A DNA stretch of 64,000 nucleotides from Pomphorhynchus laevis (lineage: Eukaryota > Acanthocephala > Palaeacanthocephala > Echinorhynchida > Pomphorhynchidae). Location: NCBI GenBank assembly GCA_012934845.2, contig WNNJ02001795.1, positions 124,001-188,000 on the forward strand. The letters run 5' to 3'. The notes beneath the pieces are model-generated. The model did no database searches. It had not been told where the DNA came from and was given only the letters and a program-made list of their open reading frames with translations. The position numbers and the translations under genes are program-made. Position 1 is the stretch's first letter. Every line of letters starts with the position of its first letter. Shown piece after piece: positions 1 to 12,600 of the stretch.

Positions 1-2620
1 AATTGATGTGATTACTGCACGACCAGAGGACAACTTGATTATTCAGATAGACCCACATAAGTTAAGCGTACCTTTGTCATAGTTGGATTTATGTTGAAAC
101 CTGCCAATGGTGACCAAACCTGATGATTATGCCTGTCTGCTCTGCTTAACATGTAGGCATGATGGCTACTCTATCTGCCAACTTACCGACTCACATCATG
201 ACTTTTCCTATGCATTGCAATCAGCAACAGTTTTTTCTCAACTCATATTTTGCAAAGCTTTCCTGCAAGGGGTGTTGCCTTGATTCGACAAACTTTAGGG
301 AGATGCATGTTATTGAGGATGGACAAACGGTTTGCAGAACTTTAGACCAAACGCAGTATCTTAAATGCACCACAAAACTGCGGAAACGCCATAACAAACA
401 TCTGAAAGGCAAAACCTTTATGTAAAATTAATGCGTAGCGGAAGGCTATCGGTAGCTGCCTCACTCAGTTCTAAGTGATAATTTTGGAGATGGTATTTTG
501 TCACATGATGGAATTTTTAATGACAAATCCGTAAAAGAGCTCCTCGATGAGCTGCATCTTACCGCGGCTTAACTCTTAGTTAGAAGCTCTTTTGCATGGT
601 TCTGGTTGCATAAGTACAGAACATTATTCTGTCCGTTTTCATACACTAGACGAATAAATGATAATCCAAGCCGTTAGATAAACTAATGGAAGTGCTGAAC
701 TCTCGGGAGTCGATTTAATGTCATGGCGAACGATGCTTACAATATTTAAAAGAAATTAGGAATATCGCAAAATTACTCGCAGACTTGGCTGTCAGCATAG
801 CAACTGGTTCTATGACTTCAGGATCACTCGATGCCTTCACAGCGTGTCGCCTCGCAACGATCAAAAAGAAAAATGGCAGTGCAAGACCGATAGATGCATG
901 GTTTGTGGCTAGAAGAATCATATGCAAGGCTCTGTTGCAGATACTGAAGCCGGATCTACAAATCGCTGCCGTCCTCGATTAATTAGCGGCATCTCAAAAC
1001 GGGGGAATCAACTATTCTATTCGCTCAATACGCTTTACATTTTAAAAGAGCTCTGAAAATTGCATATTAGCTGTAAATGCATCGAATGATTTTTACTCTG
1101 TTAACAGTGCAGCCGCTTTACATAATATGTGATTCATCTGTCATTCACTGCGCAACTAATATTAGGTGTTAGTAGTTTCTTTTTTTACTGAGGACTTTAT
1201 CTAAGATAACCATTCGTCATGCCCGCTTTTTCGATGACTACACTGCTCTTAATCAGAATGATCAAAGATGTCGCTCCCTACGTAAACCTGCGTAGTATGC
1301 GGATGACTCAAATTTAGTCGGTACACTTGAGGATTTACAGAAGGTGTGGGATGTTTCGATACAAACATTTCACTATTTGGGTATCACTTTAATGCAGATA
1401 AAACACACATGTTCACTCACTAGAACAAAATTTCTTATCATATCCTAAGTATGAGTTTACACACTTTCTCTGCCATAACCAGTGGGCACTGAAAAGTTCA
1501 TCGATGACGTCATTACCAGCAATGTTTCGAATTTGATTACTCTTGTATAGCGACTGGTTAAATTTGCTCGATTTGATCACACGTAGCGTATATCTGAATG
1601 ACAAAGTCATTGCAATTCAAATGAACATGCCTACTTCTATCCATACAGTGTAAAAAACTGCACAACTCTCTTCTGTCAAATATTCGATATTTAAAAAGTG
1701 GATCCCAGTAATAATGAAAAATCCTATCGAGGAAGAATGGTTAACTGTGATATCTTCACCACTTAGATCGGGCGGAGTAGTAATCAGTGATCCGAATTAT
1801 ATATGCATCACAGAATTTGAATATTCTATAATATTGTGTTGTACTTTTTTAATAAGGGCTTTAATGGCGACATTTTAAATTAGCTACAAGAAATAGCTAT
1901 TCGCTCCATCTCTGAACTTCGAAAAAAATGGTATTCTATGAGATTTAAGTTTACAATGCAACAAATGGACCAGTACTAAAAAACATGATAGCTCATGCAT
2001 CAGCTAATGGCGCAACATATTGACTGAGTTCTCTTCCGCTCACTGCTGATAGATTCCGTTTGATGTGTATAAAATTTAGTGATGCTATATGCACCCAGTA
2101 TTATGGAACTCCTCAACTTTTGCAGCAGACCCTGTGCGCGTGTGGTTATTTAATAGACATAAACCACGTGATATCATCCTGTAAGAAAGGGGGACTTCCG
2201 ATTATGAGGCATGATGTGTTCAGAGATGTATTAGCAAGAGATATTGCTGACGTTTGTCCTCGTGTCTCGATCGAACCAGCTCTGTCCAATATTCCGAACA
2301 CTTCGTTCTGAAAACGAGTCGACAACCAGAGAAGCCGTCTCTGGTTGTCGTCTCTGGGATGGGAACTAAAAGATTTAAGCTGACGTTCTTGGACGTCAAT
2401 GTATTTTCTTTACATGATCAGTCTTATCAAAATAGGAGCACCCAATAATAATCTTTTATTTACAATGAATCTCGCAAAAGATCCAATTAACAGAAACGAA
2501 TATCCCATACAGAGCACAGACGATTTGTATCTGTGATTTTTTCTTCGTCGGGCGGTATTGGTAATTCGTCAATACAATTCCTGATGCTACTGTGCTTAAA
2601 GCGAGTGGAAAACAACAAAT
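1..2620 (+). mobile_element. Decayed non-LTR retrotransposon with RT and restriction-like endonuclease (REL), family X
   Basis: A strongly decayed but collinear LINE whose 5' part lies before the window. Pieces seen in order: a fingers segment IKKKNGSARPI near 865; a motif-A relic VNASNDFYSVNSAAALHNM near 1065-1125; the motif-C sequence YADDSNLVGTLEDL from 1296, just after an in-frame TAG; a thumb/connection piece SPLRSGGVVISDPNY near 1765; a C-terminal Cys/His knuckle followed by GGLPIMRHDVFRD at 2060-2310; and FSSSGGIGNSS near 2550. This order is that of LINEs common in corals, sponges and other invertebrates, which carry a C-terminal REL-type nuclease instead of an APE endonuclease. Many stops and frame changes show that it is dead. 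Family placement rests on remembered motifs only. Confidence 0.7.
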
Positions 2621-2649
2621 GTGAATACGCATTTACACTAGTATACACA

Positions 2650-3440
2650 AATCAATTCAACTAACTGAGTCTACGTATTTAATACAATTATACAATAAAA
2701 AATAAATAAATAAAAATAATATTAATGCTAAATCAATAAATCAAAATTTAATAATTAGATAATAAATAATTATAAATAATTGTTGTAAGATTTTATATAA
2801 CTTATATCAAGTTTAAATAAAAAGTTTAAATTCAAAAAAGTTAATTTTTATGATTTGGCTAATAAATAACAGACTTTGTATCAAAATTAGTATTAGCGGT
2901 CATCAGGAGGAACTGATATGCTAGCAGGTTTTGGCTCATATTCCTCGAGCCCCCATCTGCCTGCATCCAGAGTACCATGCGGAATTTCGCCAAATAGTTG
3001 TGGTGCATTGACGTTCATATAAAATACCTTGGCTAGTGTAAATATAATAAACTAATTTGTGGGTAACCCTAATTGTTCTTATGAATAATATTATATACAA
3101 AATATATTATTTGATTATGATGTATAAAGAGACTTAATAAAGAGACGACTCGGCTTTGTTATAGCTCGAGACGCCATCCGCCTGCATCCGGAGTACCATG
3201 TGGAATTTCAACAAATAGTTGTGGTGCATTGGCCCTCATATTAAATACCTTGATTATTGTAAATATAATGGAGTCATTTGCGGGTAACCCTAAAAGTAGT
3301 CGTCTTGACATTGTCCGAAAGACTATGTTTGACGTTATTAACTTTAAGCACCAACTCTGCAAGTTATGTCTTGTTACTGAAATTATAGGCCTACTATTGG
3401 CTTCTGTTTTATACAATTTTGTAATGTTGATTGCTACTCA
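2650..3440 (-). repeat. Partly duplicated 3'-terminal (pLTR) fragment of the PLE family seen at 8.6 and 21.6 kb
   Basis: The block opens with the family's terminal sequence (AACTAACTGAGTCTACGTA) and an AT-rich stretch, followed by the conserved core GGTCATCAGGAGGAACTG near 2899. A second, shorter unit at about 3165-3300 repeats the part around 2955-3070 (TGCATCC.GAGTACCATG.GGAATTTC, then AAATAGTTGTGGTGCATTG, then GGGTAACCCTAA). The centre of this copy differs from the copies at 8.8, 23.1 and 33.6 kb, so it looks like a subfamily. No coding part is attached. Confidence 0.65.
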
Positions 3441-3643
3441 ACAACGGATTAGATTACTTTAAAAATGTTGATTACTGTTTTCAAATATTTTAGCACACGG
3501 ACCTGATTGTCTCTTAAATTGGAAATCGACTAACTTCGTTAGCTTATTTTCTTTACTTTCCTCGTCGATAAAGTTCGGTTGTCCTTGTTCGGTTTGTTTT
3601 ATTAAACTGATTTATTGTTTCTATATTTTGTTTTCCTTTATAG

Positions 3644-6600
3644 TTTGCCAATCATTGCCCCGATATTTTTGATATTTTGAGCAATTTAATCGAAAAGTAT
3701 TACGCTGTTGATAAATATGGTTTACAAATACAACAAACTTCTACAGACAATTATGTGGACAGCAGAGAAAATTATAAACATCGGTGTTCTGTTGTTCGCG
3801 ACATTTGCTTTTGTCTATATAAAATCAACGAACTTTTGAAACCACCTCAAGGGTACATTTTACTCAATAGGTTTTAATGTGTACTTTGCTTATGCATTAT
3901 AGAATATTTGTTTACTTAATTCATAAAAGATTATTTAAAATTATCATAATTAATTTATAGAAATGGATGTTAATATTGCAAATTTTAGAACAAATAAAGT
4001 ATATTTAATGGCTATAAGTTATTTTAATATTAATAATTTCATTTTTAGTTCAGGACATTTTTAATGTTTTCAGTTTAAATTTAAATTTAGAATGAATGGT
4101 ATTATCCCTACAGAAATAAATTTCCTAGCGGATTGCTGGGCATGCATTCAATCAACTGTCATAGGAAAATGCCCAATTTGGGAGTAAGTGTTTTGATTGC
4201 AATTGTATAATTTATATATTTTTAGCGCTTTACCGTATTTAATGGGAAATTTAGAATTTAAAGTTTCTAACCAATATTTTAAGTGTGTGCTACTTATTTT
4301 TATTCTTGGATTATTAGAAATCATATCTAATGAATTATTATCAATTTATTAATAACAATTGCCAAACGACTACCTTGCATATTTCATTCAATAGCGCGAT
4401 GAAAATTTACTTAACACTATTTAGAAGATTTACTTCCAACTATTTATTTAAACGAATTCCGTTATTTTTATCCAGCAATATCATTTTACTTCGTGCGAGC
4501 AGATTACCATGCACATTGCTTTAATAAAGACGAATTAATCAATTTGAGTGACCGAATGATATTCATTTTAACGCTGAGTGATTATGTTATTATGGTTTTA
4601 AGGAAAATAAAAATGTGTAAATTTTGTACTAGATAGAAACGAATTTTAATGTAATTTTATGTTATTAATTTATTACTTGCATGGCTTTAATGTAAACGAA
4701 CCAAACGATTTTCTGCTGGCAAAAATGTTACACGAAACGTGTTTCAGCAGTTCCTGTTGCCATATTCAATCATTTATGGCCGTTGCAGCTCTATTTGTCG
4801 AATCATTGTAATAACTAATCAATTTTATCAAGTAGAAAACATTATCCGATTCTTTAAATTAGAAATTAAAATATTAATTTTAATGGATAATATATTAGCA
4901 TTGTAAAGTTAATTTTATATTATTTATTTAATTTACTAATAAGTTAGTGCAAACTTACTTAGTACTATAAAATTGACTACGTATATTTTGATTTTAATTC
5001 TCGATCTTACGCTTAATGAACGACAAAAGTTTTATTTATAAAATGAAATTTTCAAACTTTTTTCTTAAAATAATCAATAAAAAAATAAAAAAAAATAAAA
5101 AAAAAATTGTTAGGTTAAACAATTTGGAGGTTAGAAAGCATATTGAAATAGTTTAAAAATGCATTTAAAATATATTTATTTTGCAATTTCAAATATAAAT
5201 GTTGTCGGCAACATTTACCTTTAGTACCAACTAAAAAATATGTTCAGATGTCAAAATATTGTGATATTAAAGTAAAAATATTTTAAAATTTTTATTTATA
5301 GTGTAGCTTATCGTAAGGTACATAAAAAGTATATTACGTCTATCTTACATTTCGTTTTGTTAAAAACTGCTAAATATTTGAAGTGTTTTTGTTTATAACG
5401 AAATTAACTATTAGAATTTATTTATATTTATTTATATTTAAATTTATGTATATTTATTTTATTTTGTTAGAATTATTTTTCTATTAAACTTGTAAATTAC
5501 TAACATATGCAATTTATCTAGTCATTTGTGTCGCTAGGAAAATCTCGACACCCACACAATGTAATTGTAAAGTTAATTTTGTAACATTGATTCGATTTAC
5601 CGATATGTTAATTAGAACTTACTATGTAATAGAAAATTTTCTACGTATATTTTGATTTTAATGTTCATGCCTTTTTTACAATTTTAGTATGAAATTGCAA
5701 AGCCTGAGAGAAGCAATCGATAATGTTTATCCGACTATGGTCGTGTTTCATACAATCCTTTCTGATCAGTCGTCGCTGTCATTTGATTGTCAATCTCAAG
5801 GTAAGTGCCAGATGATATACTGTCATTATCCATTTTGTATTTAATTTTATTAGTTTGATCGGTTGTCCTATTACAATAACTTAAAATACAAAACTTGCAT
5901 TTTTCAAAATCAAATTTCATTTTTAATTGTAATTTAATCATTTTTTCACTGCTAATTACATTCCAAAAGTTGAATATAATTCATTATTAATATTTTTAGA
6001 AGTTATCACGTGTATATTATTTCTTGATTTTATTTTAAACTCCTGTTTATAACGTTGTTAATTTTGTTTTCAATTATGGTTTGTTACCCATATATTTAAA
6101 GTTCATTTTGCGTGCATTTATCCGTGGTTTTATTAGTTCTATCCGTTATCTTTGACTTTATTTTATCAACTGGAGCTGTTTTTTCTTAATATAACTTGTA
6201 ATACAAAATATACTTAATCATATTAAAGGTCTGCATTGTTTCCGAGTTATACAAAATTCATTTAGTATTCCAATAAAGCCGAACTATAGCTTTTTATGAC
6301 TGATTATTGTGTTTTTCAAAACGTGTATCAAGAAATTTTATATTTGCTATAAATTCAGTTATACTTTAACAACTCATTCAACTGTTGAATGTCGAAAATT
6401 GAATTAAATTTTCAAATAACTGATTCTGATCCATTTTAAATTTGGAATTTTGGAGCAGCATCAATTATAAACACTAATTTACTTATATTTTCGCTAGTTG
6501 CTGTAGCATCATCGGAAACAAAACTTTTTTTTGTAATTTTCTGAAAATGCTAACAGTAGTTATCGAAATATCAAAAAAATCTTCTTTTCTTTAATCCAGT

Positions 6601-9600
6601 TTCAATAATTATTTATCAATAATGGATCATTATCAACTATTTAAAAACCAAACGTTTTTTAAAATAGTTATGCTAATAGCAACAGATAACAACAATTTAT
6701 TGACAAGAAAAAACAACTAATATACAAGATTTATCCTGTCAATCACTGGTCCGGGTGTCGGGTCTTGGAGGCAATGCACGAACAAAACTACTCCGACATC
6801 GCGATCCTGGGCGACAAACCAGAGTTCTCTTTCAGATAGCCAAAGGCAGTCTTCGGCCAGTTTCGAGATTTGATATCTCTACCGGTATCGAGGTCTTCCT
6901 CGAGGTCTCTTTCCAGAGAGTCCGGCCTGGAAAACCCTCATAGGAAGGCGATCCATAGACATCCTCAAAACGTGCCCTTGCCACCTAGCTGACTTTCTTC
7001 GATGTGGAGTAGCAGCGGCTTTACTCCTAGTCTATCCCGGATGACCGAATTCCTAACCTTATCTCTAAGGCTAAGACCGACCATACCGCGAAGAAACCTC
7101 ATTTCGGTTACCTGTATCCGTGATATTATCCTTTCGGTCATACCCCAAAGTTCATGACCATATGTTAAGATAGGAACGAAGATTGCCCGGTAAACCGAAA
7201 GCTTAGCCCGAAGACTCAACTCCCGCCTTACCACGACATACCTGTACAAGGAACGCATTGTTGCTTTAGCTGCACAAATCCGCTTCTTGATCTCCTTGAT
7301 GTTCCTGCCGTCACTCGAGAACAATACCTCAAGATACTTGAAATCCTTCACATCAGGAAGTACCTTTTCCCCAATCCGGATCGACATTGGCACCTGAATC
7401 CGAGACGAACACATAGAGACAGTCTTGGAGGTACTAACTAACATCCCTGTCGCTTGGCATTCCATTGTGAATCAACGCAGCATATATAATAGCAGCATAT
7501 AGCGTAATATAAATGTAAATTAGTGTTTATTGATGTAGCTCAAAAATTCTAAAAAGTCATTGTATTTGTCATGCTTCGAAATTCCAAAAAAAAAGAATGA
7601 AATGTCTTAAATTCTTAAATTCTGTATGTCAAAAGTCATCCTGACTACAGTATTTAGAGCATAGGACTGAACGCTATGAAAGTTCTACTTTAATCTCTAA
7701 AAATGCGAACAATTTGAAATAAACTTAATTAGTGTAATTTGCTGAGTGCTTTATTTTGATATCACATCTGTTATTTACGACTTTAATTCTTTCATGTTTT
7801 TAATGCTTTGTTTTCTAAATAAGCTTGATTAGTTTGTTCATGTTTAAATTTGTTCATGTTTGCCATTTATTCTTTTGTTAATGACGAAAACCAGTATCCT
7901 CAAAATACTTTGTTTTGTTTAAAAATATTTTCTTCTTTAACATGAAATACAAACCTATTTTGCCTGTAAGTGTCTTCATATTTTGATCTAATTAATTGTA
8001 GCTCTTTACCCTAACGATAATTCTTTCTACGCCTTTGAGATAAGCCGTTATTTTAAAATAAATTGTTAACAATATCTTATTCGAATTTTATAAATTTACA
8101 AAAACAAATAAATTAGTTTTATTATAAATATTCCGATAGTTCCTGCTATTAACGATAATTCAATCGTTTAGATATAGACGGTCCACGGGGGAGTTAAAAA
8201 ATCTAATAGAAGGCGATTTTAAATACATAGTTTGTTGTTGCTCTATTATACAAATATTTCTCATGTGCTCTTGGAAGTTATTTGCTTAGGCAAAAAGACG
8301 AGTCATTTAGGAACTGAATGGTATTATCATCTTGTGCCTGCTATTTATTGGCTTCATCCTTACACACCATCAAAGCCAAATGCATACTGTTAATGTATAT
8401 TTTAAGTAAAATCACTACCTGAATTAATATTTTTATCTAAATAATATTAATATTAATTAAAATTATTAATATTAATATTATCTAAATAATATTTATGTTT
8501 TTATTCAGTATTTACTCATAGAACAGCAGAATACATATGTTCAAATTTGTAATAATCTAATGATGATTCATGATGATCTAATACATAATGATTTAATGAT
8601 TAAATCAGCTAACTGAGTCTACGTATTGTTATATAATTATAAAATAAACAAAACATAATAATGCTAAATCAAAATTTAATAATTAAATAATAAAATTAAT
8701 AATTGTTTTTAGATTTTCTATAATTTTAATCAAGTTAAAAAATAAAAATAAAAAATAAAATTTAAAATAAACGTCATTTTTATGAATTGACTAATAAATA
8801 ACAGACGTTGTATCAGAATAAGAATTAGAGGTCATCAGGAGGAACTGCTATGCTATCAGGTTTCGGCCCCTAACTCCTCTACCCAACATAGCAGCGGGGC
8901 CAAATACATGCTAATGATGTATTTCCTCTGAAATAACTATCTAGTATCTTATTCTAATGCAAAGTATATTATTTATTATTCATCCATAAAAATTTGCCAC
9001 TTAAGAGTTTAAATTTATTCTTTATATTATTGTGTTGATTTATATATTTTACTATTTTCTGCTTGATGTTATTTTTATAGTAACCTAGTTTAAAATATGT
9101 ATCTATTAAATTATTTAAATGATTTTTAAGAAAGCCAATATCATTACATATTGTTGCAATTCTTAAAATTTCATTATTTAATGTATTATATTTTATATTA
9201 TATGGTATGCATGAATGCTCATGCAAAAATATGTTTCTTGTAAATTTAAATATGTCATCTTTACGATATAAATTAATAGTAGTTTTAGTTAATGTTAATT
9301 TAATGTTCATATCTAGATATACACCTTCTTTATCATTAATATTGGTTTTGTTAAGAATAAGGCTTTCTGGATAAATGTGCTCACTAATTGAATAAAAATT
9401 ATTAGAATTAAATACACATATATCATCAATGTATCGAAACATATATTTCATATATTTATATTGTTTAGATTTAGTTTTTACACAGTTATGAACAAATTCA
9501 TATTCTATAAAGCTTAAAAACAAGTCAGCTATAATTGGGCTACTATTACCACCCATTGGAACACCTTTTACTTGTCTAAATATAGATGTCCCTACTTTTA

Positions 9601-12600
9601 AATAATTTTGATTTATCAAAATATTTAAGGATTCTATTAATTCAATTTTATCCATATATTTATATTTATTTGATGGTTTAATTTTTGTTAGATAGGCGTT
9701 ATAATTATTATAACATATATATGTATATCTTTTTCCGAATATAAGATTAATTAATTTTACTAACGCTTCTTTAATATCTACTAAATCTAGATTTGTATAA
9801 AGCGTACTAAAATCGTATGTATTTATATTTTGAAAATTTATTCCTTTTGTCTGTTCTAAAAATTCTTTTGTAGAATTAATACTGAAATAGTGTTTTATAC
9901 CAGTATTAATTTCGATTACCTTGCAATATTTTTTAAAATGTGCTTTAATTACTTTAAGCATTTTATTCATATAAACAGAAAGTGGTTTTAATGTACATTT
10001 AAACGCACTACATATGAACCTAGGTTTTATTGGATTTTTATGTAATTTTGGATTCCAATATAATATAGGTATAGTTTTATTATCTAATTCAACCTTTATA
10101 CCCTTTTTATCCATTATAGAACAGTGACTTGTAATAATTGATTCTAAACTCAACTCACTACGTTCATATGCTGGATTTACATTTAAATCATTAGAATTAA
10201 CCTCTTTCATTAGTATATCATAATAAAGCTTTTTGCATATGAAGACAAAGTTATTACTAGCTTTATCAATAGTTGTTATTATATAGTTATCCTTTAATTT
10301 AGTAAGTTCTTTATACATATCTTTATTAATTTTATCTTTCCTTTTATAATTGTTTGTTATTTTCATTTTATTTTTAATTTTATCAAATATATAATCTTTC
10401 CAAATTTTTATCTTAGATATAAAATTTTATCTTAGATATAAAATTATAAGATCTTTACATTCTATTAATACGTTAAACGTATTAATATTATAAACGTATA
10501 AATTGTATTATATTTTATGCTATTTGTATACACGACATTTCATGCATGAATTTATTTCGTGTAAATAGGAAAATATTATTTTGTAAAGTATACGTGGTGG
10601 TCATGGGTAAAAATAAACCTTTAGTTTTTAAATAAAAATTCATGTAAGCGTTAAAATAGATAAATGAAAATAAATTACGTATAGAGTCATTATAAGATAA
10701 ATGTTTTGATTATGTACGCTTGCAAACAAGATATGCGTAGCAGTGCAGAACATAGATTCAAACAAAATCCGTGTCCGAAGACACTGCTCTCTTATTCATA
10801 ACTTTTAATGCTTCTCAACTGTTCAAAAGTTCACAAGTAAGCAAATCTTTACAGTCATTTATGGTATTGATAACGAATTAGTTCATTCTTAAATTGTAAG
10901 TGTTATCTTCGTTTCGTAAATCGTTCATTGCTTTCTTTCTCTTGTGTTCGCAACAAAAGACAGCACAATTTACAAACGTAGCAGTTGCGTTAGTTAGGCA
11001 ACTTGAATGCAGAAAAAGTACGCATGCTGTTGTCGTATCCAATCAAATGTCGGTTATAAAGTTGATAAAGAACCGGCGAAATTTTAGTTATGGATGACAG
11101 CGAACGCACTGATATTATAATTATAATATACGAATTGATGCTGAATTAGTGAAATATTAATTCTAGCGAAATACCTGCAATACATTGAAATTAAATTGAA
11201 AAACACTCTATATCGAAGGATTTAGAGTGCAGTGTCCTGTTCGTTTCGACTGTACTCAATTATTAATCGCAAATATCGAAATAAACCAAGTATTTGATAT
11301 TCAGTAGAAAACAAAAATTGTGTATAATTCCAGAATCGAGAGTAGTATATCTAGTCAACTAAATTGTTCTTCAACCTAAAGAAAAATACAATATTAGCTA
11401 TGTGTCAAAAGAAAAGTCCCGAATTTGAAGATCCATTAAAGAAGCTAATATAGTACGTAGCAGTAAAAATAATCGCTCGTGATAATGTGATTGATATATC
11501 AATACGACTTGGACCCTATGTAATTAAACAAAAAAAATAAATTGTCGAAAATTTAGACGCTTACTATAAAACTACTTTGCGGGTCGAAATTATTCTTCAA
11601 ATGATATAAGAATATCCCGAATCATTTGACCGGGTACAGAATCCTTTGATATATACATGGAAGTATTATTGCCCCTTGTAGTGATAGAATAATGCTCGCT
11701 AATAAGTCTTCACAAGAACTTTCAATTTGATGAATAACTTTAATCGAAGATACGATTTTAATCGGGATTTTTTGTGTATATCAGTGAAGTAATATGTTAT
11801 TATTATAAATCGACTGCGTGCGTAACTATAATTTTTGAAAAATTACTTTTTTCTATCCAATCATATCAGCATATGACTTTAATATTATTATTGACAAATC
11901 TACATACATGAAAACCGTAGAATGTCTTAAGATCACTAATGTCACTAATACGTAACGTTTAATAACGTTGGCTCTCATACCTTTTAAGGTCAAAGTGGAA
12001 TTTCACATTAAAACGCCTTGATTTTGAAAAACAGTTATTTTGTAAAAATTGGCTATACCTATCCAAAATTATAGCAAAATAAATTAGTAGAATCGTTTTG
12101 CAATTCTGTCATATTATTAAATGTTATATTATTAAATGTTATATATTATTAAATGTTATATTACATATTATTATAATGTTCGACAATTTAATCACTCAAT
12201 TAAGTGATCACTTAGAAATTTAAACTTTAAGTTTATACATAAGTATTGATGGAAAAATGATGATTAATAATGCTTAATACATAAATATTGATCTAATTAT
12301 TAGGGGCTTATAAAGCAGTCACGATAAGTTGATGTAGCCATCCACGTTATTAAATTATGAAATTCAACAAAGTGCAAAATCTTTCGGTAAATTTATTTTT
12401 TTCGAAACATTTGTTTTGTTATAGCTGAAATAAATGCTAATAAATACGGTTGAAATTTTATGAAACTGTATGTTTTTATTTAAATTCCAAAATATACTAA
12501 GGCGGTTAAGCTTTTTATTAAATTAACTTGATATTTAAAAATATACTTTTCAAAAATAGGTGATCAACAGGAAATTGCATCATTATTTCGTCAAGTCGTA

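Larger units (their letters stand above)
8603..10450 (-). mobile_element. Penelope-like element (Naiad-like lineage?), copy 1, with 3' pLTR
   Basis: An RT-bearing PLE on the - strand inside UBE3C intron 4. The coding part is 8969-10366. The 3' end (8603-8940) is a pLTR-like block ending in CAATACGTAGACTCAGTTAG. A related copy lies at 21.6-23.4 kb, and solo ends lie at 2.65 and 33.3 kb. Upstream of the first Met the frame closes quickly, and a 17-18 bp tandem duplication (TTTTATCTTAGATATAAAA) sits at 10408-10447, so the 5' part is probably missing. No GIY-YIG domain is attached on either side. Confidence 0.78.

Noticed and set aside
4330-4524. 64-codon open frame after exon 3
   Set aside because: No acceptor in the right phase, and exon 4 at 5688 joins exon 3 perfectly. 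Composition is that of translated AT-rich DNA.
10900-11097. 65-codon frame starting MLSSFRKSFIAFFLL
   Set aside because: Looks like a signal peptide by chance in T-rich DNA. It sits in UBE3C intron 4 with no splice context or similarity.
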